Source of the DNA: Silene conica
Lineage: Eukaryota; Streptophyta; Magnoliopsida; Caryophyllales; Caryophyllaceae
Assembly: GCA_029255685.2 (NCBI GenBank)
Contig: CM055315.2
Location: 46,233,705-46,297,704 of the forward strand
Direction of reading: 5' to 3'
Length of the DNA: 64,000 bases
The notes below the pieces were generated by a model. It searched no databases and was not told the DNA's origin. It saw only the letters and a program-made list of their open reading frames with translations. Positions 23,493 through 35,227 of the stretch are shown here, in pieces (position 1 is the stretch's first letter; every line of letters starts with the position of its first letter). The position numbers and the translations under genes are program-made.

Positions 23493-24734
23493 AACGCAAC
23501 AACAACTACGTAGAAAGAACCGCACCAAAACACGAATAGCATTTTTCGAATACGATCCGCGACCAAAACAGAACCCGCACCAAAACAGCCCCCATACCCG
23601 CCTTATCACGCCACTGCTACCACCCATAACCACCCAGAATTGCACCCTGTACCGCCTGGTACCACCACAACCCCTACCAGCCGCTTCGCCTCTCTCCGCC
23701 AAGTTGAACCAGGGCCGCAAACAGGCCTGGTTCATCACCGAACATTCTGACCAGACTAAAACAGCCACCCCATCGACACCCCTATAGACCCTGACACCCA
23801 ACGACTCCGACACCCAACACCAGCCCCAACACCACCTTAGCCGACACAGTGGTAACACCGCAATGACCTCCCCCGAGTCAGCGGTGTTACCGTTCCCAAC
23901 ACCCCCTGGTCACCAATAAATTAAATACAACAACAGCAGAACGCGAGAACAGTACTCCGACCACCCTGTCGACCACCCCTTTATCGCCGTACCCATACAC
24001 CTCTGACTACCACGACTACCACCCCCGACATCACCCCACTACCTACTGAAAACCCACGCAAAGACCCGTGAACAAGATCCACAGACCCGACATAAAACTC
24101 CCTTAAAACTAACGCCTGATAAAACCAAAACGATAAAATAGACAGACACGACCCTTCTGACACCGTCACAACCACCCTCCACGACGCACCACAACAACGA
24201 ACGACACCACCCCATATACTTACATACGTTCACTACATGTCCTACTACAACAAGATGCAAAAACAACAACAATTAAACGATTTATAACCTACAGATTATA
24301 TGATGAAAGTTATAAGACGAGTTGATGCTATGTGCTGACATACCGAATACCAGGGCCAAACGAACCACCGAAAGAGGGCCTACCACCACCGCGACCACCT
24401 TCTTTTCCTTCTATGCTATGACGGCTAGGGTTTTGGGCGTTCAGATTTAGGTTAGAAAGGGGTTTAGGGTAAGATTAAAACATCTAAATAAGGAGGCAGC
24501 AGCATAGGTTATAACTTGTATTATATTTTCGACATCATGAGCTGCTCTATTTCACAAATTCCGAGGCCCACTGGCCTGACCAGTGATCAGGGGTTCGAGC
24601 CCCCTTACGGACATCAAGTGATTATAAGCTATAAACCCTTAGTCCCTACTTCGAACCCCACAAGCATACAAACTTATACGATTTTTGCCGTTGATCGCGT
24701 AATTAAATATAAAGAGAGAATACGGGTTATTACA
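22480..24734 (-). repeat. 5' LTR of element C
   Basis: 2255 bp. It aligns with the left LTR outside the AAT array and ends at TATTACA followed by ACTTT. The inner edge lacks two bases through the primer-binding-site deletion. Short frames at 22593-22790 and 23981-24272 recur in the left LTR and are not genes. Confidence 0.92.
23398..23490. repeat. (AAT)31 microsatellite, unexpanded partner
   Basis: Ninety-three bases of perfect AAT in the 5' LTR of C, at the position of the giant array in the 3' LTR and with the same flanks (TTACTAAC ... ACAACGC). Confidence 0.95.
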
Positions 24735-24739
24735 ACTTT

Positions 24740-26344
24740 AATGTTTCAAAAGTTTCAAAATGTTTTCAAAGTGATGATTATCCATGATAATGTTTGATGT
24801 TTTGATAATTAGAGTGACTGCAACATGACAAATTCTGTAATTACACATTGATGAAATCCTGCCCGAGTGTTTAATTGTTGCGTGCTAGATAAAACCCTTA
24901 TTTTGCAAGCCATATGTATTGATAGCTTCATGATAAATGATGTAATGTGAGTGGATGAGGAATGTACCTAAGTGATTTTGTTAACTCATTGATATCTAGG
25001 AATGTTAAACGGTCTTGTTAATCTATGAGTTGTGTAACCGTTGTGAAATATGTCAATGCTTCATGTTTAATTACGTTAATAAATTTCGTCCTATGCCTTT
25101 CTATAATATGTTTACGAACATGAAATGTTTTAAATTGTCAAGTATGAACTATGAGTTCTTGGTTGTTTACACTGTTGTGAGTATATGGACTTTGTGTATA
25201 TAAGTGTTAACTAGTCTGATTCTGTTCCACTGCGTAACAAGAATTTTACCGATTCTAATACTCTTATTTTGTTCGAGGTTATATGATTACATGATAATTG
25301 ATATGAGTTTTTTACGAGTGCTTATTTGAGTTGAATATTAGTAGTTGCTATTTTATTTCGATAGTTAATATTTTCTATTGATAAGATAATTCTTTTAGTT
25401 GTGATACGGGTTGAGTTGTAAGATGGATAAACTTTTCGTAATTGATTAGTTTGTGTTCGGTATAATAATCCTGTATTAGGTTGGTTTGGTATAGTGTACA
25501 ATTGTTGTTTATGAACTTTGGAATTGCAAGGATATTTGACTGATGAGATATAGGCTGCTCGTGAGTCTAGTCCCAAGACAATGCTTAGATAGAGATTGAA
25601 TTTAGTGTTGTATCGAGTTGTCGTATTCTTTGACCTTGACTTATGGGTAAGTAGCTTAGACTTATGGTCTAAGTGTTGAGCAGGGTTTGGACCTTTGACG
25701 ATATTGAGATTGGTTACTGGAATGAGTTATGGGGCCTATGTGCCGAGTTATTGTTACGGTCCGTAGTGACCTAGTTATTGCGTTATATTGTTTGAGTTTG
25801 AAATTGATATTGAGATGGAAATATTGTTTTGCGGTTTTATCCCGCCAGTTCACTCACCCCTTGTCTTTGGTCTTAGATTCGACGATGAGTGCGATACTTG
25901 GTTACTTGGAGTGAGATAGTATGAGATAAAGTAATGAGTAAGAGGGCGTTATGAGCTGGGAATTGTATAATGAGGTTACGGGGACGTAATCGTGTTTTAA
26001 GGAGGATGAGATTGTAAAATCTTTTGATTTATGATATGTCTAGTTGTTTTACATGGCTAAGTGGTATGTCGCGATTGTTTGTATATACTTGATAATCTTG
26101 TTTACTTCTCTTATGCTTTTTATTGTGTTTCGTGAAGTATCCTTTAATTTAGTGATAAGTTAAACTTTGGGGACAAAGTTTTCTTAACAAGGGTAGAATG
26201 TAATATTTCGTGTTTTAAAGCACCCTTATTAATTTTTGACGTTATGTGGTGTCCCATATCGTGTTCCATATGTGCCTAGCGACCAGTTTGTGGACCATGG
26301 GATGGTGAACTGCGGGACGAAGTTCATTTTTAAGGAGGGAAGAC
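24740..26344 (+). other. Noncoding interior of element B, right part
   Basis: Continues B after the C insertion. AT-rich, matches the second half of A's interior, no supported frame. It ends with a fossil cassette (hairpin CTTTG-GGGA-CAAAG at 26165-26178, then GGGTAGAATGTAAT at 26191), a second hairpin with one mismatch (26307-26325), and purine tract AAGGAGGGAAGAC at 26332-26344. Confidence 0.78.
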
Positions 26345-28602
26345 TGTAATACTCCGTATTTTGTTATATTTTATTTTACTATTTAATATTTATTTGGAAA
26401 TGTTAATAGTTATTTGAACGTCTGTATTCGGTAATTTAATTATCGAATGAGTATTTTATAATTTATATGTTGTGTCAAGGGGCTCGTCTACAAGTTAGTT
26501 AGTAAACCGTGTGTAGTAGCCATCGGGCCTCGAAGTAATGACCTTCGTGACAGCCCTTCTAGAATCAAATAAACCACATATCGACATACCCTAGACCACA
26601 TTTCGATAAACCCTAAACAAAGAACTCGACATAACACCTCACTGCCGCCTTGTTTTGACCCCTCCCTATCCCTACTTTTGACCTAGTCGCCCTACACTCC
26701 CTGCACTCATCTCTATACCGCCACATCCGACAACTCAAAGGTGGGATTACTCGGTGGTTTAAGGTAGTCTAGGGCTGTTCGAACTCTCGTATAAGGAGGT
26801 ATGGTCACGACCTCACTTCCTCTGTTTTCGCACTTTCTTTTTCTATTCGCAAATTCAGATAGTTATTGTATGTTTACAGTTCAAATTTGTATGTATTGCT
26901 AGTATAGGGAGTATGGTAGTCGTGTTTTGACCTTTGTTGGGTCGTCCTTGACCACCGTGAACCACCAGTAGAGGTCGATTCACCGTCTGTTCATCTCGCT
27001 ATTTCCGATTGTATAATCAGGGGCTGTGAACGCGCTGTTCTGTGTTTGATTTCGAATTACTTTCTGTTGTCGTTTTACTCGAGTGATAAGGTCTTTGTAT
27101 AGACTGTAGGCAGGGTGGTAGGATGGTTGTTATCACGGTGGGTCGCGGTGTTTGGCGGTGTTTTTATGGCGAGGTTAGTGGTGTCTGTTGCATAGGAGCA
27201 GGGTAACAATTGAGGGTGCAGGGACTTTTTATGCGTTCGTATGTAAGCAGTAGCGGTGGTCGGCAGCCACCGATCTTCTCCCTAGAACCACCGAGGCTCA
27301 GAGGCGAGCCTGGTGGCGCCAGAAGAGAAGTCGGGGGTTGTAGTTGGTTGTGGGGATGGTGTTAAGCGTGGTAGTCAGTCACGAAGCGGGTCTGGTAAGG
27401 GGCTGCGGATTCACGGTTTGTGGGTTTCGTTTCTTGTTGATGTGAGTGTCACGTTAGTAGGATTTGTATGGCCATGAAATCAGAATATTAGTCGCACGTT
27501 TCTTTAGTTTATACTATTAATATGATCTTTACCAATCTTGACAAATATTTTATGTTAATAATATGAGTATTAAGTTTATTGTGATAATTGTATTAGTGGT
27601 AAAGTATACAAGTATTATTATTATTAGTATTGATATATGTTGGGTGTGCACCTTACTTAGTAATGTTCGGTTATTGTATCGTATGCTAAAGTTGTTAAGT
27701 TAATAATTAGTAACTTCTAATTGTTTAGTAATAATTGTTAATGTTGAATATTATATTTAATAAGTAATATATCTAGTAAGTACTATGTTTAGTAAGTCGT
27801 TGGTAAGTAAGCTCATAATTAGTTGGTTGTATGAATAGAGTTTAATTCTAAGTAATATTATAGGAACTGAGTTCGAGGTGGAATAATTCGGGCAGCTGTT
27901 CGGTTGTCTTCCTGCAGGTCGAGGTAGGGGAAATATATTATGATTCATGTTATGACATGAAATGTGTAAGTGATACTTATTACGAGTTTGATATAATTGT
28001 TTATTACTGACTGTGGATTGTATTATTATTATTGATCACTGTGGAGATCGGGAGGTGTGAAATGGGTCTTGTGATATGGGTCTTGTGATATGGGACTTGT
28101 GATATGGCCATGGGAGGTGCGGTGTGATGGTGGTGTGGTGTGATGGAGGTGCGGTGTGATGGAGGTGTGGTGGTTGATTGGATGGTATGGAGGTGGAGGA
28201 GGATACTGTTCTATTGTTAATTATGTCTTATCTGTTTTTACCTACTCAACCTCGCGGTTGACCCTGTGTATTCATGTGACACCTACGATGATCCAGAATG
28301 GGGAGTAGATTTTTCAGGTTAGTGACAGATGGATGAGGAGCTTGGGCTTGGAGAGAGACATGGCTTGGACCTACTTAGACTTAGATCACACTTAGATATC
28401 TTCAGTTGTACTTTTATTTTACCAAAGTTTGGACCTCGTAGTTGTTGTAATATCAAGTTTAAATTTAATCAGTTTTTATATATATAAAGTACTTTGGTTT
28501 GTTTACCTTGTTATTCACTACCTCGGATTTTCCGAGATGGTAACAGTCCTATTTATTTGAGAATGTCTTGCTAAAGGCTCTTAAATAAATGGGGGTGTTA
28601 CA
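26345..28602 (+). repeat. 3' LTR of element B
   Basis: Starts TGTAATACTCCG after the polypurine tract, ends GTGTTACA before TCTAT. It lacks one TCTTGTGATATGGG-like unit found in the 5' LTR; otherwise only scattered differences. Confidence 0.92.
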
Positions 28603-28607
28603 TCTAT

Positions 28608-30942
28608 ACTCCGTATTTTATCGTAGCTCATCGTCGCTTTATTTAATAATTATATTTAATGTTTGCATTCAATAATTTAATTATCGAATAAGTTTTTATA
28701 ATTTACGTGTGGGTGATGAAAGGTCGAGTTTGTGTATTAGTAAGCAAACTGTGTTAAGGAATAGAATTGGGCCTCGATATGCGTGCAACCAAAACAGCCT
28801 AAAACCGACACATACACTTTAACACAAAAATCAGAAACACTGCTGCCTGCCGCCCTATTAGACCTACATCTAACCCTACTTTAGACCTAATCTACACTCT
28901 TAGAACCTCATAAACCTGCTGCCGTCATATCTGAGAACGTCGGGAAGGAGTTTACACGGTGGTTGGTGGGTGCTAGGGTGGTTCGAATCCTCAGGAAAAT
29001 GGGTACGTTCACTACAGTTTCTGTATTACTCCGTTGTTCTTCTCGTTTTGATTCTCTAATTTCAATCGTTTTTCATGGTTATAGTTTCTGTTTCTTTGTA
29101 TGACATAGATCTATGATGTTAGTAGTTGTATTTTGACCATAGTCGTGCTACAATGAACCACCTTGAACCACCAGACACGGTTGTCTTTGTCGCATGTTCA
29201 GATCACCTTTTTTTTATCGTTTCAGAATTGGGTCACGTTAATGTATGAGTATGCCTTATTTCGATGTAGTTTCTGTTAGTGGTTATTCTGGGTGCCGGGG
29301 TAATTAGTTTGGTAGTAGTCAAGTAGTTCGTTTGGTGGTGGTCGCGTTGGCATAGGGTTGTTGTGGTGGCTGTTACAACAGGTTTTGATAGGGGGGTCTG
29401 TCGCGTTAAAACAGAGGTAATTGCAGACGGGGTTTTTGTGACAGCCACTGTTGGCGGTTGTAGCGGCGTTAACGGCCACTAATGACCTACCTGGAACCAC
29501 CGCGGCTCAGAGGCAAGCCTGGTGATGTCACAGGTGGAGTCAGTAGTGACGGTTGGTGCTGAAGGCGGTGTTAGTTGGGGCTGGTCACAGGTTGTGCGTC
29601 GAGTTGCTACGTTGGGGGCTGCCGTGTATTTTGCGTGTTGTAGGTTAGATTCTTTTGGTTGTTTGTTATTAATATTGTTAATATTATGTATTGATATTAT
29701 TATTTAACATCCCTTATGAGTTAGTGTATAATTATTATAAAGATAAGGTAAATATGGTAATAGGTGTCTATGTTATTATTATTGTTAAGTATGTTTTAGC
29801 AACTAATTGTAGTTATTATTATTGTTAATAAATCTTGTGGATATTGTTAATTACTTTTATTATTATTGTTATTGGGGTTGTTCATAATTGATTATTTATC
29901 CTTATACTATTTTTGGTAAGTCTATATATAACAAGTCTATAATTAGTAAGTTTTAGTTAATAAGTGATAATTGCTATGTATATGAGCATGTTTGTAAATG
30001 ATTAGTGATAATGTGTTATAAGTATATAGTTAAGAACATGATCGAATAAATATTAGTAGTGTGGTTGTATGGTTGAAATTGATATTGAGTAATATTATAG
30101 GAACTGATTTCGAGGTGGAGTATTACTAGACGGTGTTTGCTTGTCTCAGTTTGCTATTCCAGGTAGGATACACTGACCTTATACTCTATGTTGTGTTATG
30201 AATGGATGTGATATTGTGTGTTTTCGATGCTGTGTATGATTGATATGAGAACGATATTGGTTGGATTGATTGTGGAATTATTGGTAATGGCATGAGCATT
30301 TCATTATTTGATAGCATGATTGAATAATTATATCGTTGCATTCATGAACATAGCATATGCATTGGTTACTGAGCAAGTTATGAACAGATGTTGTTCTGAT
30401 ATAAAGCCCAGGGTGGTTCTGCAGACCAGGCCTGGTGTCTTATCAGCTATTGAACTGGTGTTCGGCGACGGCCGATTATAGTCTGCCGGGAGGTTCGGTA
30501 TGGCTGGGTGTTACGGGTTTGAGAATGAGATTGAGATTGAGCTCGAGCATATCATGGCATTTGCATATCACCATTGTTGCATTATATTATTGTGTTATCT
30601 ACTCAATCGCGAGGTTGACAGTGTATTCGTGTACACTTACGATGATCCGGAATGGGGAGTAGATTCTACAGGTCAGAGACAGATGGATTAGGAGCTTGGG
30701 CATGGAGAGAGAAATGGCATGGACTCATTTAGAATTAGATCACATACTTAGATGTTATCAGTTGTACTTTTATTCTTTGCGTAGTAGTTGTAATATCAAA
30801 TGTTTAAATTTAACCAGTTTTATATAAAGTACTTGGTTTGTTTTACTTTGTTATTCACTACCTCGGACATTCCGAGATGGTAATAGTCCTATTTATTTGG
30901 GAATGTCTTGCTAAAGGCTCTTAAATAAATAGGGGTGTTACA
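28608..30942 (+). repeat. 3' LTR of element A, right part
   Basis: Resumes A's LTR after B. From 29767 it matches window bases 1-990 and 6114-6299. It includes the CACTA-1 empty site at 30754-30756 and ends GGGGTGTTACA at 30942. The GC-rich patch near 29430-29530 has no supported coding frame. Confidence 0.87.
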
Positions 30943-31679
30943 GTTATAGCGTTGATGGCGTAGTTTAGGGCAACCCGTAACAGTGTTTGGTCGACTGACT
31001 GGCTTCTCTGGTCGGTCGACTGAGCAGGTTGGTCGATCGACCGGGTTAGTTGGTCGGTCGACCAACTTCGTGTATGATCATACCTGTTTTTGTTCGTTAA
31101 TTGGAATATCGTACAATGAGACCGAGGGGAGACTTGTTAGATACTTAATAATGACCAACCCGGGGATCGAAAGATAAGGGAAGGGCATTAGTTAACGTTT
31201 TAAGACAGCTAAGTTACTAAGACCGAAAGGTATGTGACTTTGACATTAGGAATCACCTGTATTGTTGATGACCAGTATATGCGAGACCTAGGGACTAATA
31301 GTGTAGGTTGAAAGGAACTATTAGATAACATAGACCGAAAGGATTTGTTACACCCTTTACACGACTTCTTTACATGTTGACCTAAACCATCTGCCATCAT
31401 AACTATGATGATTGATGACCCAATCATCCTAACATCTCTTTTATCATCTTTTTCACATCTTATTTTCAGTGTTATTCTTGTTTCATTTGCTAGACTTAGT
31501 CAAAACTAAAACACAATCTTAAACCCCCTTTTTTTACTCTAAAGACATACACCTGAAACAATTAACACTCCCAACCTCCTTGTGGTTCGACCATGACTTA
31601 CTCTATATACAGGTTAAGTTTAGAAATTATCAATTTTATCTTTGACGCCCTGAACGACGGGTATCACTAGACTAGTATG
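30943..31679. other. Noncoding remnant between element A and copia element E
   Basis: Starts with a cluster of GGTCGGTCGACC-like motifs (30985-31070). Two ACCGAAAGG motifs follow, then 'cctccttgtggttcgacc' and 'tttgacgccctgaacgacgg' near 31575-31660. These phrases recall the LTR/leader zone of Tat/Athila-type gypsy elements, so it may be an old piece of one. Small frames here are not convincing. Confidence 0.35.
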
Positions 31680-32675
31680 TGTAGGGAATAAAACGTGTAT
31701 TCGCCCTTAAACATGAAGGATTATAACGAAAATTACAATTGTGATTATAGTCATAAGATAAAAAAAAACAACATAAAAGAGAATACAACCTTTGGTCCTT
31801 GTGCGAATGGCCTAAGAACAGAAAATTAAAGCAAATTCCCTCCTATAACTTGCACCCAACACTTAGATTGAGACGATACTGCGTGTGCTAGAAAGGCTCT
31901 CCAATTGCCTTGCAATATGGGGAGAGTTTTGTGAGGTTAAGATGTGAGATCTGCGTTTTGGAAGAAGGATGCTCTCAAAACCCTAATTATGTGAGAAATA
32001 ATAATCAGTTTCAGTAGTCAGACAAAAGGAGAGTTCTCCTCCTTTTGTATTACTTTCGCTGAAAATTTGAGTAGGGTGAGAGTGGGCTTTCCACTCTTAC
32101 CTTATTCTAATTCGTGGTTCGACCCATTTTGCTAAAATATAATTCGCGGGTTTTTAATTATAAATCGTATACATGTTATCAGATATTAATGCAGTCGATA
32201 CATTAATAATGGTCTGACAAAAATACAATTTGTATAATTATGTTAGTTAATATAACTGTTTATATTAATACGAGAATTCAATATTTAATTAAATATAACC
32301 GTTTATATTTAATTTAACGAATTAATCATGTAATCCGTATTAGCTACACTTATTTATTCCGTATTAAATAATAATCTCAACATCTCATTGACTAATTTAA
32401 TAGTCAATACCTCTGACTAACTGTTTAGTCGTATCCGGCATAAATGTGATTGTATTGTCATACCTTCACATCTCTCAAACGTGTCCTATAGGTGTGACGT
32501 ATAGGGACCAGTTGATCACCGCCATCCGTATGACAATAACGTCAAACTTATCTAGCAAGCCAACCGTTATTGATAAACGTGGATCAACTGATAATAATAC
32601 TGTAGTATGCCCTTGTGATCCTTTAAGAGATTTATTTAGTCATTGTACTAACTGTCAAGGACACCAGCCCCAATA
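31680..32675 (-). repeat. 3' LTR of element E
   Basis: About 996 bp, matching D's LTR (40120-41127) reversed. The outer edge is taken as TGTAGGG at 31680, from D's TGTGGGG. The duplication cannot be checked because E's 5' end is off-window. Confidence 0.8.
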
Positions 32676-33558
32676 ATCTCCCACTTGTCCGTACAAGGGT
32701 ATGTGCAATGACGTTATCACACTACATGTAGAGGACACAAGCTCCGACAAACTCCCACTTGTCCGTACAAGTGTAGGTGCAATAACCGATTCTCATATCC
32801 TTTTAAAATTTCTCCCACTCAATGTAAGACAATTTGCAAATCCGTATTTGCAAAGGTCGTATCTCATAAGCGATCTGTATCAAGAATGGTTTCCCCGACT
32901 GGAGAGTAACTTAACTGATAAAACGAATCTGTATTCGAGCATGGCCATACATATCAGTTACTACTCCTCGAGTGGCCCTGAGAAATGATAAAATCGTGAT
33001 AAGGGTTTGGATATTTCCCTCAACTCGAATCCTGCAGATGTAAGCGCAGCATGAAATAACCCAGAAAAAATCCTCTTGGCCCCTATTACGGAAGACCGTG
33101 GGAAAGAAACCAAAGTTACCCAAAATCTGCCTTAATCTCAAGAGACATTTGAAAGTCAAAAGACTCGACTCTAAGGAACACTATGGAGGTCCTATCCACG
33201 ACCAGGTACCCAATGTTATAAAACATTGAGGACTCCATAACGTTGTCACGGGGTGTCCTACGAGATATCTGTATAACTCGCCTTTGTGATTGGTCAGTCA
33301 ACTGTTTGACTTATGGCTCGTTGAACCCACCATCAACCAACGTCACAAAATGATTACCTGAGTTATCAGCTCAAGTGGGTAATCAAGGACCAAAAACGAT
33401 GTAATGTTGATCAGTTTACTTTGTGGTGTTCAGAATTGGCGTACAATTCCACATGAAAACAAAACATTAAATATCATAACAATGAGGTTGAATAGAGTAC
33501 ACAAGAAAATGAATTTTAACATGAATTCAAAAAAGAGTACTACAACTTAGGAACACAT
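32676..33558 (-). other. 3' untranslated region of element E
   Basis: Noncoding; matches D's 39257-40119 reversed. It contains the purine tract next to the LTR, the hairpin CTTGT-CCGT-ACAAG on plus at 32684-32697, and a second diverged copy of that cassette around 32755-32770. Confidence 0.75.
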
Positions 33559-33821
33559 CTAATTCCCATGGAAATGCTTATCACGTGGTAATGCTTTCGT
33601 GAGAGGATCAGCTATGTTGTCATCCGTAGTGATCTTATCTATAAATATCTCCTTTTGCTCCACGTAATCTCGGATTAGATGAGCTTTCCGTTGTTCATGT
33701 CTAGCTTTGTTGCTAGACTTATGCTCCGTAGCTTGGAAGATGGCACCTTTATTGTCACAATAAACGGTGATCAGGTCATTCGAACTAGGCACTACAGATA
33801 GTCCTTATAAGAATTTACAGG
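33559..33821 (-). pseudogene. Element E RNase H C-terminus (truncated, broken)
   Basis: The peptide PSSNDLITVYCDNKGAIFQA and its continuation match the end of D's RNase H. An in-frame TAA replaces a Gln codon just upstream. Near the end, about 13 bases present in D are lost, so it terminates as DKHFHGN. The nominal start is GTG and not real. Confidence 0.82.
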
Positions 33822-35227
33822 AAGTTTTTTTTTTAGACTGACAGATGGTCGGTCGACCCCATGTTGAGGTCGGTCGACCTCGTCTCTGTAACAGACGTTT
33901 TATTTTTCCGAAAATAACTTGTTTTTATTTTCCCTTGGCCTTTAGTAATATACTGTATACGGAAATAGTATATTATTTTTGTGAAACGGTTCACTCTCGC
34001 ATGATACATATTATTTTAAAACGGTTTAAGATAATGGATTATAATTTTATTAAAATTAAAGTGATTAAAACGGTATAATCACATAATTTTAATCCCGTAA
34101 GGTGGTTTGGTAAAATTTGTTAATCATAATAACAGTATTATGTCATGAATGAATTTTAATTTTAGTTGATGCATTTTATTTATCGTCTTGTTGAATGCTT
34201 TTGAATGCTTTCTATAACGTATTTAATTTTTGCAAACGGTTGTAACTTAGTGTGGCCTTAGTAGATTGTGTTACCGTAATGATGTAACACAATCTTGTTT
34301 GTAATTTTGAGATCTTGTATCTCCGTTTTGGATTTTTGCCATGTAATTACTTTTGTATTTAAATTAGAATGTAAATAGGGTTATATTTGTAATTTAAATT
34401 AGTAATTTTGTGAAGACCAAAGACGGAGACCGGATGCTCACTCCTGCTGCAAAGACCAAGATGGAACATCAAGACAAGCTTCTAGGGTCCAACGGTGGAT
34501 TCCAAGTTGTTTTATGTTTATTTTGGTAGGATAGGCCACACTAGGACTTTTATTTACGTTTATTGCATTTATTTTTATGCTTTCATCGATAATAGCTTGC
34601 ATCATATTCTGCCTAAAACCAAACCACCTATAACATGCCTGAAAACTGACTCAAGTAGAGGTTACGCGTTAGTTTTCTGTGACAATACAGATGTCACATG
34701 TCAATTGCAAAGCCATCACTTTATTTCATTCATTCACGCATATGCTAGATATTAGTTCACTTAAAATGGATAAATAATAGTTGATGGGGTCTTCCTCGTA
34801 TAACCAAAAAATTGAGAATATTCTTTATAAATCAGACTCCCATGAATCCCTTCTTCGTCGGTAGGCATAATATGACCCCTTCTACGTCGGGTAAGTGGGA
34901 ACAGATGATTTATTTTATCTCAACATCATGGTCACTCGATACTATCTAGCGACTGAGATGGACTAATAGATAGGATTTACGGAAATCTATCGACCAAGAG
35001 TTCCAACGGTGGAATTAGCCAAACTGTGGGCTTATCAATATACGGAAATTGAGTCTTGGGATCGTTTATATAATTCTTGAGGGAGATCAATTATATAAAT
35101 GCATGAGTCTACGAGTTTAAATGCAATTTAATATAGACTTAAATCACAACAATGAGTTGCCTATAGGGTTTTGTTTTTATCTTCTTTTTCAGTGTAGAAC
35201 ACGTTCAATTAAACTGCTGTATAACTA
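33822..35227 (+). other. Leader of element D, 5' truncated
   Basis: Noncoding, AT-rich. It has two GGTCGGTCGACC motifs at 33849-33883. From about 34740 it matches E's leader (43211-43645 reversed). Its layout resembles F's 2.4-kb leader, including a 'cccatgaatcccttctt' stretch. Near 35175-35195 a T-rich run ending in CAG looks like a 3' splice site 33 bases before the gag ATG; E lacks that block. Confidence 0.65.

Larger units (their letters stand above)
31680..33821 (-). mobile_element. Element E (copia), 3' portion: end of pol, 3' UTR and 3' LTR
   Basis: Read on the minus strand this is the RNase H end of a copia polyprotein, a noncoding 3' region and an LTR starting TATTGGGGC. It matches the 3' end of element D (38960-41127) in inverted orientation. 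Homology stops at about 33821 inside RNase H, where D's leader begins. The other piece of E is at 41128-43645; the RT part between is missing. Confidence 0.82.
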
